DNA from: JAHEDH01 sp965364515
Lineage (GTDB): Bacteria > Actinomycetota > Acidimicrobiia > Spongiisociales > ZC4RG35
DNA length: 8,674 nt
Assembly (NCBI GenBank): GCA_965364515.1
Contig: CBDTXZ010000130.1
Span: 1-8,674, forward strand
Direction: 5' to 3'
Shown: positions 1 to 5,403 of the stretch, in pieces
Numbering within the stretch: position 1 is the first letter of the stretch
How the letters are laid out: each line of letters opens with the position of its first letter
The notes under the pieces: generated by a model
Database searches by the model: none
What the model saw: only the letters and a program-made list of their open reading frames with translations
What the model was told of the DNA's origin: nothing
Translations under genes and position numbers: made by a program

Positions 1-282
1 CCGAACCCACCGTTGCTGCCAGACGGAGCAAACCACACCACACACCGGGCGTCGCGGTTCGACGGGATTCAGTCCCCTCAACGTGACAGCTCGACACCGC
101 ACCGAACCCACCGTTGCTGCCAGACGGAGCAAACCACACCACACACCGGGCGTTGCGGTTCGACGGGATTCAGTCCCCTCAACGTGACAGCTCGACACCG
201 AACCGAACCCACCGTTGCTGCCAGACGGAGCAAACCACACGACACACCGGGCGTTGGGGTTCGAGGGGATTCAGTCCCCTCA
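1..282. repeat. 101-bp tandem repeat array, at least 2.8 copies
   Basis: The unit recurs at 1-101, 102-202 and 203-282 with an exact 101-bp step. Copies 1 and 2 differ at two bases (53 C to 154 T; 100 C to 201 A). Copy 3 differs from copy 2 at three bases (241, 257 and 265, each C to G) and then diverges after 282. The array begins at the window edge, so more copies may lie to the left. The period is not a multiple of three, so any reading frame shifts at each copy; together with the near-identity this argues against coding. Each copy contains a small inverted repeat (61-79, 162-180, 263-281) and a CA-rich stretch. The array ends three bases beyond the stop codon of the minus-strand transglutaminase gene. 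There are no spacers, so it is not a CRISPR array, and no mobile-element ends or terminal duplications are visible. Function is unknown; a transcription-end or structural role is possible. Confidence 0.9.
263..281 (-). terminator. hairpin just past the transglutaminase stop, possible terminator
   Basis: The third repeat copy has a perfect 7-bp inverted repeat (GAGGGGA / TCCCCTC) around a 5-base loop. It lies five bases beyond the minus-strand stop codon at 286-288. In copies 1 and 2 the same stem has one mismatch, but there it can add GTT/AAC pairs on the outside with a one-base bulge. No T-run follows in the direction of transcription, so this is not a classical intrinsic terminator. GC-rich actinobacteria often use such T-poor hairpins, which makes the call plausible but unproven. 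Confidence 0.4.
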
Positions 283-285
283 GTG

Positions 286-1203
286 TCATTGTGACTGATC
301 GATCGGGCGGAGGTCGGGGTCGATCTCGGGGATGGTTCGAGCACCGAAGCCCGAGACGGACATGACAACGTGGGTTGCGAGAGCGTGATCCGTGTCGCCG
401 AAGTAGACGCCGCGCATCGGAAGGACGTCGTCGTAGTCGCGCCCCTGACCCACGGTGACGTGGCGTTCTCCTGCGGCCTGGTCGTTGGTCGGGTCGATCG
501 CCCACCAGCCGTGGCCCGGAACCCAAACCTCGACCCAGGCGTGAGTCTGTACGGTGATCTCCGAAGTCTCGGGGGTGCCGCCACCCGTCACGTCGGTGGC
601 GTAGAAGTAGCCGGACACGTAGCGAGCCGGGATCGCCTGGCTGCGGAGCATGGCGATCATGACGTGTGCGTAGTCCTGGCACACGCCGGCACCCTGAGCC
701 CACACGGCTGCCGGTGTGACGCCGATCTCGGTCGCGCCGGGCCGGTAGTCGAGGTGGCGGTTGACGATCGACATGATGTCCCGGACGGCAGAGACGAGGT
801 CGTCTGATCCCGCCGCCACCTCGCCTGCGACGTCGACGATCTCACCCTCCCACTCGGTGTGGCGACTGGTGTTCAGAAAGATCCACAGCCGCCCATCGCG
901 GTTCTCCTCGTACAGATCGAGCAGGGTGGCTCCACTCGAAGGCTGCTCCGGCTCGGCGGTCTCGACCGACGTGTTGACGGTCACGACCAGCTCCGTGTGC
1001 GGATCCAAGACGCCGAAAGTGTCCACTCGGGTGCCCCACCTGTCGATATACCAGCGGGACTCGGCCGCGGGCTCGATCTCGAGGTCGTACGTGAGCCGCT
1101 TCTGGGTCTCCGAGTCGATCGGGCTCGCCCTGAGCAGATTCTGTGACTCCCACACCGGGGTGGGGTACACCAAACGGGTCACGTACCGGATGTCGAGGTG
1201 CAT
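286..1203 (-). CDS. transglutaminase-like cysteine protease family protein
   Basis: Protein of 305 residues with a bacterial transglutaminase N-terminal beta domain (about residues 2-80) and a transglutaminase core (about 135-245). The catalytic triad is readable: Cys175 in GAGVCQDYAH, His221 in QTHAWVEVW and Asp237 in WAIDPTND. There is no signal peptide or membrane segment, so it is probably cytoplasmic. In bacteria this family is thought to act mostly as peptidases or amide hydrolases rather than protein cross-linkers; the substrate here is unknown. The ATG at 1203 was chosen because the protein begins in the usual family way (MHLDIRYVTRLVY) and because its A is also the last base of the upstream stop (TGATG), which suggests translational coupling. 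An open frame continues upstream to 1746 but overlaps the alpha-E gene in another frame and is not credible. The gene is the last of a three-gene operon and resembles the Rv2409c type of M. tuberculosis. Confidence 0.93.
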   Translation of the reverse strand: MHLDIRYVTRLVYPTPVWESQNLLRASPIDSETQKRLTYDLEIEPAAESRWYIDRWGTRVDTFGVLDPHTELVVTVNTSVETAEPEQPSSGATLLDLYEENRDGRLWIFLNTSRHTEWEGEIVDVAGEVAAGSDDLVSAVRDIMSIVNRHLDYRPGATEIGVTPAAVWAQGAGVCQDYAHVMIAMLRSQAIPARYVSGYFYATDVTGGGTPETSEITVQTHAWVEVWVPGHGWWAIDPTNDQAAGERHVTVGQGRDYDDVLPMRGVYFGDTDHALATHVVMSVSGFGARTIPEIDPDLRPIDQSQ

Positions 1204-2150
1204 CAGAAGGCCTCGTAGGCGTGCATGATGGCCGAGCCCGGCCGGAAGAACGCCCGGTCGATCTCGATGCCGACCCGCAGGATCTCCTGCTCGATGTGAC
1301 CGAGCAGCTCCGCGAGGCCGTGGTGGTCCAATGTCGAGGGCTCGGAGAATTCCGCCGTCGAGCGGACCCGACCGAGCAGGCGCCTCGCACCGACGCCGGT
1401 CTCCCCGATGACCATCGGAACCAGGTTGTCCTCGGCGGCGCGCAGGCAGAACACGACGCTCCTTGGGAAATCGACCGACTGGGTGAGGAAATCGATCACG
1501 CGACCCGAGGTGATCTGGGCACGGTGGGTCCGGAGATATGCCTCGTGACCGGAGACCGACTTGAGCAGCTTGACCCATTCGGCATGAGCAGATACCGCCG
1601 GATGGGTGCTCAAACGCTGATTCCACACCTGGAGGGTGCGAACGGTGGTCACCGCCCGCTCGAGCATCTGACCGATCTGGATGAACCGAAAGCCATCGCC
1701 GCGGGCCATCGTCGTGTAGACCGCACCGGCGAACGTCTGACCCCACGTCTTGGCGACCCGCAGCACGTCGTACGGACGGTCGTCGTGGATCTCGGTCGAG
1801 GCCGACCGCTGGAGTTCCAGATGGAGCGAGTTGACGGCCTCCCAGACCTCTGCAGAGACGAGCTCCCGGGTCCCCCGCGTGTTCTCACGCGCTTTGGTGA
1901 CCGTTGATCGGATCGAGAACGGAAGCGTCGAGTCGAAGATCAACGCCCGGCCTCCACTGAGCCCCTCCGTCTCGTCATCATCGAGCATCAGGATGGCGTA
2001 CAGATCTCCCCACACTTCGTCTGCCGTTCGATCCGAACCCGCCTCGAGCGCGGAGTGGTAGGTGACATCGAGCATCCTGGCGGTGTTCTCTGCCCGCTCC
2101 ATGTAGCGACCGACCCAGAAGAGGTCCTCCGCGTGACGTGAGAGCATCAT
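1203..2150 (-). CDS. alpha-E domain-containing protein
   Basis: Protein of up to 315 residues, the normal length for the alpha-E (formerly DUF403) family, an all-helical fold named after a conserved Glu-Arg motif. The first signature is at residues 3-25 (LSRHAEDLFWVGRYMERAENTAR, shown here only as its ends: LSRHAED and ERAENTAR), with the ER pair at 18-19. A RENTRGTRE block follows at about 88-96, and a second QMLERA motif has its ER pair at 164-165. The family has no established biochemical activity; it is almost always encoded with an ATP-grasp and a transglutaminase gene and is inferred to be a partner of these. Two adjacent ATGs exist. The one at 2150 gives a 4-bp ATGA overlap with the upstream stop. 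The one at 2147 gives TGATG, the same junction as the next gene, and a protein beginning MLSRHAED, which matches the family better. No signal peptide is present. Confidence 0.92.
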   Translation of the reverse strand: MMLSRHAEDLFWVGRYMERAENTARMLDVTYHSALEAGSDRTADEVWGDLYAILMLDDDETEGLSGGRALIFDSTLPFSIRSTVTKARENTRGTRELVSAEVWEAVNSLHLELQRSASTEIHDDRPYDVLRVAKTWGQTFAGAVYTTMARGDGFRFIQIGQMLERAVTTVRTLQVWNQRLSTHPAVSAHAEWVKLLKSVSGHEAYLRTHRAQITSGRVIDFLTQSVDFPRSVVFCLRAAEDNLVPMVIGETGVGARRLLGRVRSTAEFSEPSTLDHHGLAELLGHIEQEILRVGIEIDRAFFRPGSAIMHAYEAF

Positions 2151-3589
2151 TGGTCGCCCACCAACACCCAGGTGTCCTTCGATCCGCCACCCGCCGACGA
2201 GTTCACCACGAGAGACCCTTCCCGGAGCGCGACCCGGGTGAGACCACCGGGGATGACCTCGATGTCGCCACCACCCGAGAGCACGAACGGCCGGAGATCG
2301 ATGTGACGTGGCCCGAGGCGCCCACCGACAAACGTCGGATGCGTGCTCAATTGGACGACCTCCTGTGCGATGTAGCCACGGGGATCGGCGCGGAGCTGTT
2401 CAGCGGTGCGGCGCAACGTCTCCTCGTCGGCCTGATGTCCGATGACGATTCCCTTGCCCCCGGCCTCCGCAACGGGTTTGACGACGAGTTCGTCGAGGCG
2501 GGAGAGCACTTCGTCGAGTTGATCGGGCTCCCATGGCAGATAGGTGGTGACGTTGGGGAGGATCGGCTCCTCATCGAGGAAATAGCGGATCATCTCGGGC
2601 ACGAACGGGTAGATGCCTTTGTCGTCGGCGACCCCGTTCCCGACGGCGTTCGCCAACGTGACGGTGCCGGCGCGGACTGCCGACATGAGACCTGGCACAC
2701 CGAGAGCAGAATCGGGGCGGAACACGACCGGATCGATGAACTCGTCCCCCACCCGACGATAGATCACGTCCACGTTGCGCAGCCCGTGTGTGGTACGCAT
2801 GTACACGGAGTGATCACGGACGACCAGATCACGGCCCTCGACGAGCTGAGCACCGAGCTGGCGGGCGAGAAAGGCATGCTCGAAGTAGGCCGAGTTGTAC
2901 GGACCGGGTGTGAGCACGACGATCGTAGGATCAGAGATACCTGCAGGCGCAGATTGGCGCAGCGCCTTGGATAGGCTCGCCCCGTAGTGCCCGACCGGGC
3001 GAACGCGATACTTCGAGAACGCCACCGGCAACACTCGGGTCATGGCGATGCGATTCTCGATCACGTAGGAGATGCCGCTCGGGACGCGCAGGTTGTCTTC
3101 GAGAACTCGATAGACCCCCTCGTCGTCACGTACGAGGTCGATCCCGGAGATGCCACACCGGGAGCCTTCGGGAACCTCGATACCCTGGACCTCGGGCAGG
3201 TAGCCGTCGGCGGACTCGGCCAGCCAACGCGGGACGATGCCCTCGTTGAGGGAGGCCTGCTCCCCCACGTAGACGTCGTCGAGAAACGCGTTCAGCGCGC
3301 GGACCCGCTGCTTCAGACCAGCCTCGACATGCTGCCACTCGTCCGCAGGGATGATGCGCGGAAGGAGATCGAGGGGCCACACGCGTTCGGTTCCTTCCTC
3401 GGCGCCATACACGGCAAACGTGATGCCCTGACGCTGAAACGTCGTATCGCACATTCGAACTCGATCGGCGAACTCATCGGGACCGAACTGCTCGAGCCGC
3501 TCGATCAGGCGCGAGTAGTGGGGCCGAATCGAACTCGGCTCCCCGATCTCGGAGAACCCATCTGATGTGTATCCATCGAACAATCCCAC
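2147..3589 (-). CDS. circularly permuted type 2 ATP-grasp protein
   Basis: Protein of 480 residues from the GTG at 3589, the usual size for this family (DUF404/DUF407 type, like Rv2411c). Characteristic segments include the N-terminal GLFDGYTSDGF, VLEDNLRVPSG (about 162-172), LTPGPYNSAYFEHAF (about 226-240), a glycine-rich nucleotide loop VVKPVAEAGGKG (about 369-380) and the C-terminal GGGSKDTWVL (about 467-476). ATP-grasp enzymes join a carboxylate to an amine or similar nucleophile through an acyl-phosphate; the family is predicted to be an amide or peptide ligase, but its substrate is not established. The frame stays open to an ATG at 3748, but the extra 53 residues are low-complexity and look non-homologous. 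GTG 3589 places the family's typical start right after a TACATT box, which suits a leaderless transcript. It is the first gene of the operon and overlaps the alpha-E start. Confidence 0.92.
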   Translation of the reverse strand: MGLFDGYTSDGFSEIGEPSSIRPHYSRLIERLEQFGPDEFADRVRMCDTTFQRQGITFAVYGAEEGTERVWPLDLLPRIIPADEWQHVEAGLKQRVRALNAFLDDVYVGEQASLNEGIVPRWLAESADGYLPEVQGIEVPEGSRCGISGIDLVRDDEGVYRVLEDNLRVPSGISYVIENRIAMTRVLPVAFSKYRVRPVGHYGASLSKALRQSAPAGISDPTIVVLTPGPYNSAYFEHAFLARQLGAQLVEGRDLVVRDHSVYMRTTHGLRNVDVIYRRVGDEFIDPVVFRPDSALGVPGLMSAVRAGTVTLANAVGNGVADDKGIYPFVPEMIRYFLDEEPILPNVTTYLPWEPDQLDEVLSRLDELVVKPVAEAGGKGIVIGHQADEETLRRTAEQLRADPRGYIAQEVVQLSTHPTFVGGRLGPRHIDLRPFVLSGGGDIEVIPGGLTRVALREGSLVVNSSAGGGSKDTWVLVGDQ

Positions 3590-3595
3590 AGGCGC

Positions 3596-3601
3596 AATGT
3601 A
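3596..3601 (-). promoter_or_regulatory. candidate -10 box (TACATT) for a leaderless ATP-grasp operon
   Basis: On the minus strand TACATT fits TANNNT and is followed by exactly six bases before the GTG at 3589. Transcription would therefore begin on or next to the start codon. No Shine-Dalgarno sequence precedes the GTG, which agrees with leaderless initiation. No recognisable -35 was found. The perfect inverted repeat at 3622-3651 begins where a -35 would lie. Confidence 0.45.
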
Positions 3602-3621
3602 GGCCGGGACACGCAGAAACG

Positions 3622-3651
3622 GCGGCCTCGGTCGCCATTTCACGAGGCCGC
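3622..3651. promoter_or_regulatory. 9-bp perfect inverted repeat, candidate operator
   Basis: GCGGCCTCG (3622-3630) and its exact complement CGAGGCCGC (3643-3651) are separated by 12 bases, so the half-site centres are 21 bp apart, about two helical turns. That is the geometry of a site for a dimeric regulator. The near arm overlaps the expected -35 region of the minus-strand operon, a typical position for repression. It could instead fold as an RNA hairpin if transcribed. No regulator gene is present in the window. Confidence 0.4.
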
Positions 3652-3668
3652 AACACAGACAAGCAGCT

Positions 3669-3694
3669 GCAACCACGGACGGATGTGCGGTTGC
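3669..3694. other. 6-bp inverted repeat in the divergent region
   Basis: GCAACC (3669-3674) and GGTTGC (3689-3694) are exact complements around a 14-base spacer, with centres 20 bp apart. The 8-base palindrome GCAGCTGC at 3663-3670 overlaps the left arm. The pairing is short and could be chance in GC-rich DNA. It is listed because it lies between two stronger inverted repeats in the same intergenic stretch. Confidence 0.25.
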
Positions 3695-3710
3695 CTCGGC
3701 CCGACTGCCG

Positions 3711-3774
3711 TCGGCTTTCGGCTCTCGGCTTCCGACGATCGCAGACACGCCGATGGCCGATCGCCGATGGCTGA
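3711..3774. repeat. inverted pair of TCGGCNN heptad repeats
   Basis: The left arm has TCGGC at 3711, 3718 and 3725, spaced exactly 7 bp apart. The right arm has the complement GCCGA at 3749, 3756 and 3763, also 7 bp apart, plus a degenerate GCTGA at 3770. The arms can pair as three 5-bp helices separated by two 2x2 internal loops, closing a 19-base loop. It sits between the divergent promoters of the ATP-grasp operon and the ACT gene. It is too regular to be random drift in an intergenic region, and its function is unknown: a repetitive extragenic palindrome, a multimeric protein-binding site or a slipped-strand repeat are all possible. Confidence 0.65.
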
Positions 3775-3775
3775 C

Positions 3776-3792
3776 AGCGCGGGGGCCGCGCT
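3776..3792. other. strong GC hairpin, 7-bp stem and 3-base loop
   Basis: AGCGCGG (3776-3782) is exactly complementary to CCGCGCT (3786-3792) around GGG. It follows two bases after the heptad inverted repeat and lies about 94 bases upstream of the ACT gene start. No T-run follows on either strand. It could block read-through between the divergent units or be part of the same structured element. Confidence 0.35.
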
Positions 3793-3873
3793 TCGCAGGA
3801 GCAGATCCGCGGGCTGGCCTTGGAGACCTCGACGCGAAGGCGAGTCGGGACGACGCGTGCCGCGCAACCCGCG

Positions 3874-3879
3874 TATGGT
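3874..3879 (+). promoter_or_regulatory. candidate -10 box (TATGGT) for a leaderless ACT gene
   Basis: TATGGT matches TANNNT and is separated from the ATG at 3886 by exactly six bases, so the transcript would start at the start codon. A GGTGG lies between the two and could alternatively act as a weak ribosome site of a longer transcript. No clear -35 is seen. Confidence 0.4.
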
Positions 3880-3885
3880 GGTTCC

Positions 3886-4287
3886 ATGATCGAGTTCGTA
3901 GTCCGGCTGGACAACCACCCGGGGGCGCTCTCCGCGCTGACGGACGTGCTCGGCGACGCCGGTATCAACATCGAGGCGATGAGCGCATGGGGGGCGAACG
4001 GCAATGGGGTCGTTCGACTGATCACCGACAACGAGACCACGACGCGTCACGTCCTCGCCGAGGCAGGTCTCGTGAACACCGAGCACCGAGTCCTGACCAC
4101 CCTGGTCACCGACGAGCCAGGCACGCTGGCGCGCGTGACCCGACAACTCGGCGATGCCGGCGTCAACATCGAGGCGCTGTACGTCCTACGGAGCTCACTG
4201 GATGGCGTCGAACTCGCGATCGCCGTCGACGATCCGGATTCCGTGCCCGGCGACCTGCCCGTGGTCGGAGGCTTCGATCGGGCGTAG
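3886..4287 (+). CDS. stand-alone tandem ACT-domain protein
   Basis: Protein of 133 residues made of two ACT domains and almost nothing else. Domain 1 (about 2-65) has the ligand-loop motif DNHPGAL (9-15) and GINIEAM (26-32). Domain 2 (about 68-120) repeats the pattern with DEPGTL (76-81) and GVNIEAL (92-98). ACT domains bind amino acids or other small ligands at domain interfaces. With no catalytic or DNA-binding domain, this is a probable cytoplasmic sensor or regulatory subunit; the ligand and partner are unknown. The frame is open back to 3820, but the 22 extra residues are basic and do not resemble an ACT start, while MIEFVVRLDNHPG is a normal one and follows a TANNNT box at leaderless spacing. 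It is divergent from the ATP-grasp operon. The next gene is 50 bp downstream with its own candidate promoter. Confidence 0.85.
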   Translation: MIEFVVRLDNHPGALSALTDVLGDAGINIEAMSAWGANGNGVVRLITDNETTTRHVLAEAGLVNTEHRVLTTLVTDEPGTLARVTRQLGDAGVNIEALYVLRSSLDGVELAIAVDDPDSVPGDLPVVGGFDRA

Positions 4288-4324
4288 CCGGCCGCCGACG
4301 AATCCCGCTCACCGCAAACCGATC

Positions 4325-4330
4325 TAGCAT
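4325..4330 (+). promoter_or_regulatory. candidate -10 box (TAGCAT) upstream of the lipoprotein gene
   Basis: TAGCAT matches TANNNT and lies seven bases before the ATG at 4338, giving a leaderless or nearly leaderless transcript. The G-rich stretch between them abuts the ATG and is too close to act as a normal ribosome binding site. A second in-frame ATG at 4329 overlaps the box and would add only three residues. No -35 was recognised. Confidence 0.35.
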
Positions 4331-4337
4331 GGTGGGG

Positions 4338-5399
4338 ATGCGCTCCACCATCCTCCTGGTTGCTTCACTCGCGCTCGTCGCATGTTCCGGCGCAGACGCC
4401 GTCGAGACCACGACCACCACCACACCGGTGACCACGACGACCCAGGCGACCACCACCAGCACCACTCGGGCCACGACGACCACCACCGAGGCACCCTCAC
4501 CTGACGGCCCCGCGTCGCCGATCAACGGCACGGTGGTCGAGGACGAGACGGTTCTCGACCGCCGGGCTCTCGTCGTGAAGATCGACAACCACCCGAACGC
4601 CCGACCCCAGAGCGGCCTGTCCGAGGCCGATGCCGTCATCGAGCTCATGGTCGAGGGCACCACCCGCCTCGCAGCGGTCTTCCACACGGGTGACGCAGAG
4701 GCCGTCGGTCCGATCCGGTCGATGCGCCCGACGGACGGCCAGCTCGCTCGACTGTTCGACGCACCGCTGGTGACGTCGGGAGGTCAGGATTGGGTCACGG
4801 CACTGGTGCGTGACACGGGCACCGGCATCATCGGCGAGGTCGGACGACCACAGACGTTCCGATCCAGCGCTCGGAGGGCGCCACACAACCTCTACGGCGA
4901 CACGAACGCACTTCGGGTGTTCGCCGACAACCGTGGATACGACGACACCCCGCCGCAGCCGCTGTGGGCTTTCGGTGACATGCCGGCTGATGCCGCAGCA
5001 GCGACAGAGATCACACTGCCCTTCGCATCGGGCCTGGTGGTCAGGTGGCAATGGGACGGCGAGAAGTATGTGAAGACGACCAACGGAGCGGTCCACAGCT
5101 GGATCCTGCCGGATGGCTCGGCCGAGCAGATGTGGGCCGAGACCATCGTCGTGCTTGAGATGACGACCTACACCATGAGCCCACCACCCGGCGGCGGCCC
5201 GGCCAAGGCCGTGGAGTCCGTCGGTTCAGGCAACGCCTATGTGTTTGCCGACGGCGGAGTCGTCGAAGGGTCCTGGAGCCGTTCTGGTCTCGGCGACACC
5301 TTCACACTGACCTCCGACGGCCAGACCATGGTCGTCCCACCAGGAAAACTGTGGATCGGCTTCTTCGATTCCGACCAGACACCGTCCTGGAGCGAGTGA
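4338..5399 (+). CDS. DUF3048 (YerB-like) lipoprotein with poly-Thr linker
   Basis: Protein of 353 residues. Residues 1-16 form a lipoprotein signal peptide (hydrophobic core ILLVASLALVAC) with lipobox LVAC and lipidated Cys16. A threonine-rich linker (about 23-53, 20 Thr) then tethers the folded part outside the membrane. The globular part matches the DUF3048 family: VVKIDNHPNARPQSGLSEAD (about 79-98), VEGTTRLAAVF, GPIRSMRPTD, and a C-terminal subdomain ending with VVPPGKLWIGF. The family is related to Bacillus YerB and has no established activity; a cell-envelope role is inferred from its location. The frame is open far upstream to 3753 through the ACT gene, but only a start at 4338 (or 4329) places the signal peptide at the N-terminus. 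The stop lies 4 bp before the amidase start, so the two are probably co-transcribed. Confidence 0.88.
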   Translation: MRSTILLVASLALVACSGADAVETTTTTTPVTTTTQATTTSTTRATTTTTEAPSPDGPASPINGTVVEDETVLDRRALVVKIDNHPNARPQSGLSEADAVIELMVEGTTRLAAVFHTGDAEAVGPIRSMRPTDGQLARLFDAPLVTSGGQDWVTALVRDTGTGIIGEVGRPQTFRSSARRAPHNLYGDTNALRVFADNRGYDDTPPQPLWAFGDMPADAAAATEITLPFASGLVVRWQWDGEKYVKTTNGAVHSWILPDGSAEQMWAETIVVLEMTTYTMSPPPGGGPAKAVESVGSGNAYVFADGGVVEGSWSRSGLGDTFTLTSDGQTMVVPPGKLWIGFFDSDQTPSWSE

Positions 5400-5403
5400 A
5401 CGA

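Noticed and set aside
1..282. CRISPR array
   Set aside because: The whole 101-bp unit is conserved, with no variable spacers and no cas genes in view.
13..365. Small plus-strand and minus-strand open frames across the 101-bp repeats
   Set aside because: The period of 101 shifts the frame at each copy, so the encoded peptide is not a protein repeat. No start signals or recognisable motifs were seen.
1143..2974. Plus-strand open frames (1143-1907, 2138-2974) opposite the alpha-E and ATP-grasp genes
   Set aside because: They are mirror frames of well-supported minus-strand genes, with no family-like motifs.
3590..3748. 53-residue N-terminal extension of the ATP-grasp protein to an ATG at 3748
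   Set aside because: The extension is low-complexity, runs through the inverted-repeat region, and the family starts at GLFDGY. The GTG at 3589 also has a correctly spaced TANNNT box.
3753..4337. Upstream extension of the lipoprotein frame, giving a 548-residue protein
   Set aside because: It overlaps the ACT gene in another frame, is Arg-rich, and would bury the lipoprotein signal peptide in the middle of the protein.
4405..4490. ACC/ACG trinucleotide-rich stretch as an independent repeat element
   Set aside because: It is in frame and encodes the Thr-rich linker of the lipoprotein, a common protein feature after the lipobox.
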